Shown: in pieces, positions 49,781 to 55,544 of the stretch
How the letters are laid out: every line of letters begins with the position of its first letter
How positions within the stretch are numbered: the stretch's first letter is position 1
NCBI GenBank assembly: GCA_964510205.1
Contig: CAZEBW010000016.1
Location: forward strand, 1 to 56,674
Direction of reading: 5' to 3'
Length of the DNA stretch: 56,674 nucleotides
Source: CAZEBW01 sp964510205
Lineage (GTDB): Bacteria > Chloroflexota > Anaerolineae > VGOG01
Notes under the pieces: model-generated
What the model was told of the DNA's origin: nothing
The model's input: only the letters and a program-made list of their open reading frames with translations
Databases searched by the model: none
Made by a program: the position numbers and the translations under genes

Positions 49781-49809
49781 ATTATATCGCATCCGGCAGG
49801 ATTTGTCAA
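49781..49809 (-). promoter_or_regulatory. Consensus promoter of aapJQMP
   Basis: Minus strand: TTGACA (49804-49809), 17-bp spacer, TATAAT (49781-49786), a perfect consensus. The leader to aapJ is about 270 bases and contains AAAGGAGGTGATC near 49628, a full match to the 16S anti-Shine-Dalgarno end, with no proper start codon after it. A MITE copy begins 17 bases upstream of the -35 box. Confidence 0.85.
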
Positions 49810-49817
49810 CAACGACC

Positions 49818-50015
49818 GATCTATAACGTGCATTTCAATTTGGGGGCAAGACCGAAAGACAGCGTCATGTGTCATTGCGAGGCGTCTTTTTTGCCGAACT
49901 TGGAAGTGAAAACGACGCAATCTCCAATTCGCGGGGTGGGGATTGCGTGCAACCTGCGGTTGCCTTCGGCTCGCAATGACACTCGCTCCAAAAGTGAAAT
50001 GCACCTGATCTATAT
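49818..50015. mobile_element. 180-bp MITE-like element: 150-bp element with two internal inserts
   Basis: The element spans 49827-50006, with imperfect direct repeats GATCTATAA and GATCTATAT at its sides. Compared with the 150-bp copies it has an 18-nt insertion CTTGGAAGTGAAAACGAC (49899-49916) and a 16-nt segment GTGCAACCTGCGGTTG (49947-49962) in place of TTCG. 150 + 18 + 12 gives exactly 180. The right target copy overlaps the TAG stop of the gene at 50010. Confidence 0.87.
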
Positions 50016-51191
50016 CCGCGCCAGCGCCTGGTCCAGGTCGGCGATTACGTCGTCGGCGTCCTCGATGCCCAGCGCATAGCGCACCAGATTGTCTTTGATG
50101 CCCGCCTGGCAGCGCTCCTCGCGATCCAGGGAGAACAGGGTGGCCGGCTGTTCGACGATGCTCTCCACGCCGCCCAACGTAGGGCCGATGTAGGGCAGAC
50201 GCAGGAGATCAACGAAGCGGGACGTTTTATCGCCGTCGCCCTCGATCTCGAAGCTGACCACGCCGCCGAATCCGCTCATCTGCCGCTGGGCGATGTCGTA
50301 ATCGGGGTGGCTGGGCAGGCCGGGGTAATGGACGCAGCGGACGGCAGGGCGCCCCTCCAAGAACTGGGCGACGCGCTGGCCGTTCTCGTTTTGGCGGCGG
50401 ACGCGCAGCTCCAGCGTCTTCAGGCCGCGCAGTAGCAGGTAGGCGTCGTGGGGATTGCTGATGCCGCCCAGCACCCCCCGCGCCGCTTGGATCGGGGCCA
50501 GTGTCTCGCGGGGGCCAATGACCGCTCCGGCCAGCAGGTCGTTGTGACCGCCCAGGTACTTGGTCGCGCTGTGGATCACCAGATCAACGCCGTGCTCCAG
50601 CGGGCGCAGGTTGATGGGCGTGGCAAAGGTGCTGTCCAGGATGGTGGCGACGCCGTGCTGCTGGGCGATCTCGACCATGGACGCCAGGTTGATAACGCGC
50701 AGATAGGGATTGGTGGGCGTCTCGGAAAAAATCAGGCGGGTGGTGGGGCGGATGGCCGAGGCCAGTGCAGCGGGATCGTCAATCGGCGCCAGTGTAGCCT
50801 CGATTCCCCAGCGGCTCAAGTAGCTGAAGACAAATTCGTGCGTGCGGCGGTAGACGCCGCTGAGCAGCACCAGGTGGTCGCCGCTGGCCAGCAGGGTAAA
50901 CAGGGTGGTGGTGATGGCGCACATTCCACTGGCGAAGAGCAGCGCTTGTTCGCCTCCCTCCAGTGCGGCGATCTTGCGCTCCGCCGCTTTTTGGGTCGGG
51001 TTGCCGTAGCGCCCGTACTCGTCCCGCGCCTCCGGATCGTTGGCCGCTAGGCGGTGCATGTAGTCCAGGATTTCGGCCGTGTTCTCAAAGGTGTAGGTCG
51101 AGGCTTGGATGATGGGGGTGGTGATGGCGCCGTAGGGCTTGCGTTTCTCCTCGCCGGCGTGTACGGCTTGGGTTGAGAAATGGTTGGTCAC
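50010..51191 (-). CDS. Cystathionine gamma-synthase/lyase-type PLP enzyme
   Basis: Trans-sulfuration family enzyme of 393 residues that makes or breaks C-S bonds in methionine/cysteine metabolism. PLP lysine 211 in HSATKYLGGHND; EYGRYGNPT and SGMCAITTT are the usual cofactor and substrate segments. The GTG start at 51189-51191 follows AGGAG. The SAM-I riboswitch upstream indicates a biosynthetic role in methionine supply (cystathionine gamma-synthase or O-acetylhomoserine sulfhydrylase) rather than a degradative lyase; the sequence alone does not separate these. Confidence 0.9.
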   Translation of the reverse strand: MTNHFSTQAVHAGEEKRKPYGAITTPIIQASTYTFENTAEILDYMHRLAANDPEARDEYGRYGNPTQKAAERKIAALEGGEQALLFASGMCAITTTLFTLLASGDHLVLLSGVYRRTHEFVFSYLSRWGIEATLAPIDDPAALASAIRPTTRLIFSETPTNPYLRVINLASMVEIAQQHGVATILDSTFATPINLRPLEHGVDLVIHSATKYLGGHNDLLAGAVIGPRETLAPIQAARGVLGGISNPHDAYLLLRGLKTLELRVRRQNENGQRVAQFLEGRPAVRCVHYPGLPSHPDYDIAQRQMSGFGGVVSFEIEGDGDKTSRFVDLLRLPYIGPTLGGVESIVEQPATLFSLDREERCQAGIKDNLVRYALGIEDADDVIADLDQALARI

Positions 51192-51207
51192 GGACAGTCT
51201 CCTCTCC

Positions 51208-51222
51208 GGTCGTTTAACGACC
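51208..51222. promoter_or_regulatory. Short inverted repeat near the start of the PLP enzyme gene
   Basis: GGTCGTT and AACGACC arms around one base, just upstream of the ribosome binding site and downstream of the riboswitch terminator. It may be a small mRNA hairpin or an operator. Confidence 0.4.
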
Positions 51223-51261
51223 TATGCTTACATCTTATCAAGAGAGGAGAGGGAACAAAAA

Positions 51262-51291
51262 CGCCTCTTCAGCAGATATCGTGAAGAGGCG
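51262..51291 (-). terminator. Terminator of the SAM-I riboswitch
   Basis: Perfect 10-bp arms CGCCTCTTCA and TGAAGAGGCG, followed on the minus strand by TTTTTG (51256-51261). It is the expression platform: with SAM bound, transcription should end here. Confidence 0.85.
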
Positions 51292-51304
51292 CTCGCGCCG
51301 TCGC

Positions 51305-51510
51305 AATGCTCTCATCTTCCAGAACCCACTGAGGGTCTGCCGGACTTGGCACCATGGCTCGTAAATCCGTATCCGTAGATTCGGAATTCGTAGATCCGTA
51401 ACATCCATTAGCTGCGACACGAATCTACGACGTACGAATCACGAATGTACGAACCTGGTTGCCGAGGCTTCACAGGGCCGGTCCCTCCACCTCTCTTGAT
51501 GAAGAAAGAT
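51305..51510 (-). promoter_or_regulatory. SAM-I (S-box) riboswitch with repeat-expanded P3
   Basis: On the minus strand the conserved parts occur in order: TCATCAAGAGAGGTGGAGG, GACCGGCCC, TGAAGCCTCGGCAACC, GGTGCCAAGTCCGGCAG and GATGAGAG. The stretch between GGCAACC and GGTGCCAA, normally a short P3 hairpin, is about 100 bases and consists of the degenerate GATTCGTA / CGAATCTA palindrome also found at 41352 and 55428. The aptamer precedes a methionine-pathway gene, as expected. Confidence 0.9.
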
Positions 51511-51539
51511 TTTCATCCAGTGATATTCAATTGGGCTTG

Positions 51540-51568
51540 ATGATACCACGACGAGGGCAGAATGTCAA
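51540..51568 (-). promoter_or_regulatory. Promoter of the SAM-I riboswitch transcript
   Basis: Minus strand: TTGACA (51563-51568), 17-bp spacer, TATCAT (51540-51545). The start point would lie about 25 bases before the aptamer. Confidence 0.8.
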
Positions 51569-51644
51569 ATCTACCTCCAAGAGAGTGGCTAGGCGGCTGG
51601 GTAACTCGGTCGCGAGCAATCCAACCGCCTAGCCAGCTAGCTGC

Positions 51645-53006
51645 CTAATCACTTACTTTGGGCAGCTCCTTTTGCGCCTCCTTGACCTTCTCCTCAGGAT
51701 ACTCGTAATCTACTAACGCACCCGCGAAGTAGTCGTCATAGGCCTTCATGTCGAAGTGACCGTGTCCGGACAGGTTGAAGGCGATCACTTTTTCCTCGCC
51801 CGTCTCCTTGCACTTGAGGGCCTCGTCCATAGCCGCCTTGATAGCGTGGGCCGGCTCAGGCGCGGGGATGATGCCCTCGGCGCTGGCGAAGCTCACTGCG
51901 GCGGCGAAGACCGGGTTCTGATGCAGGGCCACCGCTTCCATGAGCCCCAGTTGGTGCAGGTGGCAGATGATGGGGGCCATGCCGTGATAGCGCAGCCCGC
52001 CGGCGTGGATGGGCGGGGGGACGAAGCTGTGGCCCAGGGTGTGCATCTTAACCACCGGCCCTGTCTTGGCCGTATCGCCCCAGTCGAAGGCGTAGAGGCC
52101 CTTGGTGACCGATGGACAGGCCTCAGGCTCCACGGCGATAAAGCGGGTGTCTTTGCCTTCGACGATCTTGTCACGAACGAAGGGTAGGGCAAAACCGGCG
52201 AAGTTTGAACCGCCGCCGATGCAGCCGATCATGATGTCCGGGTACTCCCCCGCCACCTCGAATTGCTTCTTAGCCTCCAGTCCAACTACGGTCTGGTGCA
52301 TCAGGACGTGGTTGACCACGCTGCCCAGGGAGTACTTGGTGCCCTCGTGGGTGACGGCGTCCTCCACTGCCTCGCTGATGGCGATGCCCAGGCTGCCGGT
52401 GCACTCCGGATCCTCGGCCAGGAGCTGACGCCCATAGTTTGTGTCCTGGCTGGGACTAGGTACGATCTGAGCGCCCCAGGCCTGCATCATGCTCTTGCGG
52501 AAGGGCTTCTGATCGTAACTGACCCTGACCATGTACACCTTGCACTCCAGGCCGAACAGGTTGCAGCCAAAGGACAAAGCGCTGCCCCACTGCCCCGCCC
52601 CGGTCTCGGTGCTCAGGCGGGTCTGCCCCTCCTCCTTGTTGTAGAAGGCCTGGGCCACGGCGGTGTTGGGCTTGTGGCTGCCCGGCGGACTGACCCCCTC
52701 GTACTTGTAGTAGATGTGGGCCGGAGTATCCAGCGCCTGCTCCCAACGCCGCGCTCGATGGAGAGGCGTGGGGCGCCAGAGCTTGTAGACTTCCCGCACT
52801 GGCTCCGGGATGTCAATCCACCGCTCCTGGCTAACCTCCTGCATGATCAAAGCCATGGGAAAGAGGGGGGCCAGATCGGCGGGGCCGCACGGCTGAAGCG
52901 TGATGGGGTGCAGCGTGGCCGGCAGCGGCTTCGGTAGATCCGCCTGGATATTGTACCACTGGGTAGGGATCTCTTTCTCGCTGAGAAGAATCTTGGTGTC
53001 TTTCAT
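51645..53006 (-). CDS. trpB: Tryptophan synthase beta chain, TrpB2 type
   Basis: Joins indole and serine to tryptophan with PLP, 453 residues. The PLP lysine is 112 in PPGSHKPN; GCIGGGSNFAG binds the phosphate, and LRYHGMAPI is typical of the longer TrpB2 branch, which differs from TrpB1 in contacts to TrpA and may act alone on indole. AGGAGG precedes the ATG at 53004-53006. No trpA is next to it. The tryptophan T-box upstream confirms the pathway. Confidence 0.94.
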   Translation of the reverse strand: MKDTKILLSEKEIPTQWYNIQADLPKPLPATLHPITLQPCGPADLAPLFPMALIMQEVSQERWIDIPEPVREVYKLWRPTPLHRARRWEQALDTPAHIYYKYEGVSPPGSHKPNTAVAQAFYNKEEGQTRLSTETGAGQWGSALSFGCNLFGLECKVYMVRVSYDQKPFRKSMMQAWGAQIVPSPSQDTNYGRQLLAEDPECTGSLGIAISEAVEDAVTHEGTKYSLGSVVNHVLMHQTVVGLEAKKQFEVAGEYPDIMIGCIGGGSNFAGFALPFVRDKIVEGKDTRFIAVEPEACPSVTKGLYAFDWGDTAKTGPVVKMHTLGHSFVPPPIHAGGLRYHGMAPIICHLHQLGLMEAVALHQNPVFAAAVSFASAEGIIPAPEPAHAIKAAMDEALKCKETGEEKVIAFNLSGHGHFDMKAYDDYFAGALVDYEYPEEKVKEAQKELPKVSD

Positions 53007-53029
53007 TTTGCGTTTCCTCCTTTGTGTTT

Positions 53030-53076
53030 TGGGTTCATGGTTTACGTCTTACGTTTCACGTTTCACGTTTTACGTT
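53030..53076. repeat. Tandem ACGTTTC units before trpB
   Basis: Degenerate 7-nt units (TTTACGTCTTACGTTTCACG and so on) in the leader between the 18-codon ORF and trpB. They share the word of the palindrome at 4531-4615, but only one arm is present here. Confidence 0.65.
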
Positions 53077-53131
53077 AGGTATGAATGGCCCTTTCAGCTC
53101 GTCTTCGAGTAAAGAGACCGGTTTCGGTCAT
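53075..53131 (-). CDS. Short leader ORF after the T-box, 18 aa
   Basis: ATG at 53129-53131 follows AAGGAGG; the product would be MTETGLFTRRRAERAIHT. It has no tryptophan, so it is not a classical Trp leader peptide. It lies past the T-box terminator and before trpB, so it would be made only on read-through. It may be a remnant of another gene or a translational entry point; the evidence is the strong binding site only. Confidence 0.4.
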   Translation of the reverse strand: MTETGLFTRRRAERAIHT

Positions 53132-53150
53132 GGTTTCGTTCCTCCTTCCT

Positions 53151-53480
53151 GAATACAAAAAGCTCCCGTCCCCTGATGGGACGAGAGCCTTGATCTCGTG
53201 GTGCCACCCCTCTTAGGCTGACTCCCCGAAACGAAAAAATCCGCCATGACAGCGGATGGGTTGTGAGCCAGCCTCACTCATTGCAGGTACGGGACAGCGG
53301 CGATGCTGTCCGATACCCTCGGCCCTGATAACGGTGGCGACTCCGGCTCGGCTTACTGGGGGACCTCCCCGTTCGGCCTGCGACTCCCAGGTCCATTCGG
53401 CCTTCGCGCCGGCGCCGGGCTCCCACTGACCCCGACTCTCTGAGGCCCCGCTTGAAGGCTTACTAGTCCTGTTCCCAGTC
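53151..53480 (-). promoter_or_regulatory. Tryptophan T-box riboswitch
   Basis: On the minus strand: stem I begins GACTGGGAACAGGACTAGTA; the distal part has CAGAGAGTCGG and CAGTGGGAGCC; the specifier loop GAATGGACC places codon UGG (Trp) at 53393-53395; the antiterminator has the T-box AGGGGTGGCACCACGAG (53195-53211). Uncharged tRNA-Trp should bind UGG and the T-box to allow read-through into trpB. The specifier matches the gene, which makes the call firm. Confidence 0.93.
53156..53190 (-). terminator. T-box terminator
   Basis: Arms GGCTCTCGTCCC and GGGACGGGAGCT around ATCAG, followed on the minus strand by TTTTTG. Its 5' arm follows the T-box sequence, the standard arrangement for switching between terminator and antiterminator. 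Confidence 0.88.
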
Positions 53481-53505
53481 TTTGACGGTGTTTGATTTGT
53501 AGTAG

Positions 53506-53534
53506 AGTGTACCATATTCGCGGCAAAATGTCAA
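53506..53534 (-). promoter_or_regulatory. Promoter of the T-box-trpB transcript
   Basis: Minus strand: TTGACA (53529-53534), 17-bp spacer, TACACT (53506-53511). The leader would begin near 53499, about 20 bases before stem I. The 160 bases beyond it (53540-53700) hold only short GATCGCCAGATCC repeats and no gene. Confidence 0.8.
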
Positions 53535-53701
53535 ATCCGGTAGTCTCCCTCTTGGGTGTTGCTCCTCAATAATTGCTCCGAAGGGATCGCCAGATCCCGC
53601 CGCCAAGCCGCTGGATCGCCAGATCCAGCGGGAGCAGGTCAGCCCAGGTAGGCGCTGGTGGACCAGCAGCACTTCACGGGGAGACCACCTCAAATCCGGT
53701 G

Positions 53702-53730
53702 TTGCTTAAACAGACAAGGTGGTGTAAAAT
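53702..53730 (+). promoter_or_regulatory. Promoter of the AI-2E family permease
   Basis: Plus strand: TTGCTT (53702-53707), 17-bp spacer, TAAAAT (53725-53730). A short tandem of ACTCGTTG units (53756-53785) lies between it and the gene. Confidence 0.6.
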
Positions 53731-53803
53731 AACAGGTACCTCGTTGAGGCATACTCATTGACTCGTTACTCGTTGACTCGTTACCCAGTTCAGGAGGTGA
53801 AGC

Positions 53804-54994
53804 GTGGAACGCGATCGTTGGACGCAGGCTGCCGTCGTCTTGGTCGCCATCAGCGCTGCCATCTTCCTGTTTGAAAAGGCCTGGCAGTTGAGCGGTTTCT
53901 TTGGCGACATCATCCTGACCTTTGCCCTGGCTTGGCTTATCGCTTTTATCCTAGCGCCCATCGTTGACATGCTCGGCGGTCGTCCCGCACCCCGCTTTCT
54001 CACAAGGTGGGTACGGCAGCGTGGGGCCGACCGAGCGGCCCGCGTTTTGGAGAACCTGCGTCTCCCCCGTGGCCTGGCCATTAGCCTGGTTTACCTGGGC
54101 TTGGTCGTGGCCCTGGTCGTCATCGCTATCTTCTTGGTGCCTCTGGTTGTGACTCAGTTTTCCCAACTAGGAGCCAAGCTTCCCGAATACATTGCCCAGG
54201 CGCCCGACTGGACCGAGAATCTGCAGGAGAATCTGGCCAAGCGGAACATCTATGTAGACCTGACGCCCATCTATCAGCCTGGGGAGATGACGCGGCGAGC
54301 TGAGACCATCGGCGCAGCGATCATCCAGAATGCCCTGGTCGTGGTTACCCAAGTGGTCTCGGGGGTGGCCAGCGCATTCATCATCATCATTCTCAGCTTT
54401 TACATGATGTTGGATGGCAAGAAGGTGCTCAAACAGACTCTAGCCCTGGTCCCCGTCGAGTACCACGATGAATTAGCCGTAGCGGGTAGGAGCATAGAGC
54501 GCACCTTTGGCGGTTTCATTCGCGGCCAATTGGTCATGGCGCTGCTCTATGCCGTGTTTGTCACCCTGGTCATGACCATCGCCGGACTGCGCTTTGCCGT
54601 AGCCATTGGATTCCTGGCCGGGCTGCTGATGTTCATCCCCGTCATCGGGGCGCCCATCGCTATGGTTCTCCCCGCTATCATCGCCCTCTTCCAAAATCCC
54701 GGCCTGGCCATCTGGATGCTGTTGATCATGACTGCCTACCAGCAAGTCCTCCTCCATATTCTGATGCCCAAGATCATGAGCGAAGTCGTGGGCATGCCCC
54801 CGCTGCTCATCTTGGCGGCCATCATGATCAGTGTCCGGCTGATCGACCTGTGGGGCTTCGTCTTCGGCATTCCTGTGGCGGGAGCCGTTTACGCCACAAC
54901 CACTTTTTTTCTTGATCGTTGGGGAGAGCAGCAACAAGCGCCTCAGGGAGAGGCTAATCCCCAGGAGGTCGTCGAGGAAGAAGCGGGGGATTGA
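53804..54994 (+). CDS. AI-2E family transporter (PerM-like membrane protein)
   Basis: Inner-membrane protein of 396 residues with about seven to eight hydrophobic segments and the family core: FIRGQLVMALLYAVFVTLVMTIAGLRFAVAIGFLAGLLMFIPVIGAPIAMVLPAI. Members are proposed autoinducer-2 exporters, Na+/H+ antiporters or general permeases, so the cargo is unknown. GTG at 53804-53806 follows AGGAGG. Residues 45-90 hold a polar, Arg-rich loop. The TGA stop lies inside the target duplication of a MITE that starts at 54997, so the element landed exactly at the end of the gene. Confidence 0.9.
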   Translation: MERDRWTQAAVVLVAISAAIFLFEKAWQLSGFFGDIILTFALAWLIAFILAPIVDMLGGRPAPRFLTRWVRQRGADRAARVLENLRLPRGLAISLVYLGLVVALVVIAIFLVPLVVTQFSQLGAKLPEYIAQAPDWTENLQENLAKRNIYVDLTPIYQPGEMTRRAETIGAAIIQNALVVVTQVVSGVASAFIIIILSFYMMLDGKKVLKQTLALVPVEYHDELAVAGRSIERTFGGFIRGQLVMALLYAVFVTLVMTIAGLRFAVAIGFLAGLLMFIPVIGAPIAMVLPAIIALFQNPGLAIWMLLIMTAYQQVLLHILMPKIMSEVVGMPPLLILAAIMISVRLIDLWGFVFGIPVAGAVYATTTFFLDRWGEQQQAPQGEANPQEVVEEEAGD

Positions 54995-55156
54995 AACGTG
55001 CATTTCAATTTGGGGGCAAGACTGAAAGACAGCGTCATGTGTCATTGCGAGGCGTCTTTTTTGCCGAAGCAATCTCCAATTCGCGGGGTGGGGATTGCTT
55101 CGCCTTCGGCTCGCAATGACACTCGCCCCAAAAGTGAAATACACCTGGGATTGAAA
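54987..55156. mobile_element. 150-bp MITE-like element with 10-bp target duplication
   Basis: Element 54997-55146 with GGGATTGAAA at 54987-54996 and 55147-55156. Apart from about one base it is identical to the copy at 7890-8039 and has the same length and orientation. The left duplication contains the TGA stop of the AI-2E gene. Confidence 0.9.
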
Positions 55157-55163
55157 AGCGAAT

Positions 55164-55191
55164 TTGACAATCTGTCGGGTTGTGGTATAAT
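55164..55191 (+). promoter_or_regulatory. Promoter of the leader ORF and ABC exporter
   Basis: Plus strand: TTGACA (55164-55169), 16-bp spacer, TATAAT (55186-55191). Both boxes are perfect, so basal transcription should be strong and control must come later. Confidence 0.85.
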
Positions 55192-55218
55192 GTTCGCATC
55201 TTGTAAAGGAGGTATGAC

Positions 55219-55320
55219 ATGCGCACTGAGATGTTCATCGCCAGCGTGACTCGGCTTCCGGATAGCGCCGAAGTTTACATGTTTCCTTGTCGTAGTGCGC
55301 CTTGTCGTAGGTTGACGTAA
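55219..55320 (+). CDS. 33-aa leader peptide with Cys-Arg repeat
   Basis: ATG at 55219 follows AAAGGAGG by six bases and a consensus promoter by 28. The product is MRTEMFIASVTRLPDSAEVY then MFPCRSAPCRRLT. The end is coded by a direct repeat CCTTGTCGTAG (twice), giving PCRSAPCRR. Ten bases after the stop comes a terminator hairpin, then a second hairpin sharing its stem sequence. This is the layout of a ribosome-controlled attenuator. Its sensor role is inferred. Confidence 0.6.
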   Translation: MRTEMFIASVTRLPDSAEVYMFPCRSAPCRRLT

Positions 55321-55330
55321 GGTTACCACG

Positions 55331-55367
55331 GGCCGTGGGTGCACGCGACACCCACGGCCTTTTTTTG
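55331..55367 (+). terminator. Terminator hairpin 1 after the leader ORF
   Basis: Perfect 11-bp arms GGCCGTGGGTG (55331-55341) and CACCCACGGCC (55349-55359), followed by seven T. A strong intrinsic terminator located before the ABC exporter. Confidence 0.88.
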
Positions 55368-55390
55368 GTTCCATTCCGGCATTTCTCTGT

Positions 55391-55428
55391 AAGGCCGTGG
55401 GCACTGTCCACGGCCTTATTCTTTTTCG
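55391..55428 (+). terminator. Hairpin 2 with the same stem core
   Basis: Arms AAGGCCGTGG (55391-55400) and CCACGGCCTT (55408-55417), then ATTCTTTTTCG. The arms share GGCCGTGG/CCACGGCC with hairpin 1, so the right arm of hairpin 1 can pair with the left arm of hairpin 2, giving mutually exclusive folds. Confidence 0.7.
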
Positions 55429-55533
55429 TAAATTCGTAAGTTCGTGGACTCGTAGACTCAGGGGTCACGAGCTTACGAATCCCGAATCTACGAATCCACG
55501 AATCCCGAATCTACGAATCCCGAATCATCTAGA
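55428..55533. repeat. Palindrome of TTCGTAAG / CTACGAATC units
   Basis: Left arm of 8-nt TTCGTA-type units, right arm of tandem CTACGAATCC and CGAATC units. It lies between hairpin 2 and the exporter start and shares its word with 41352-41470 and the riboswitch P3. Confidence 0.75.
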
Positions 55534-55544
55534 GGAGTCATACC

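Noticed and set aside
49648..50004. A 118-codon minus-strand frame over the aapJ leader
   Set aside because: It begins inside the MITE and runs through the promoter. A shorter frame at its end (MARLFLLRVPIRKSR) might be a leader peptide, but its binding site is too distant to support it.
53155..53480. A tRNA-like or separate ncRNA gene upstream of trpB
   Set aside because: The conserved AGGGGTGGCACCACGAG box, UGG specifier and terminator identify it as a T-box leader rather than an independent RNA.
53213..53515. A 100-codon minus-strand frame between trpB and its promoter
   Set aside because: It covers the T-box riboswitch, whose RNA motifs explain the sequence; there is no binding site at its start.
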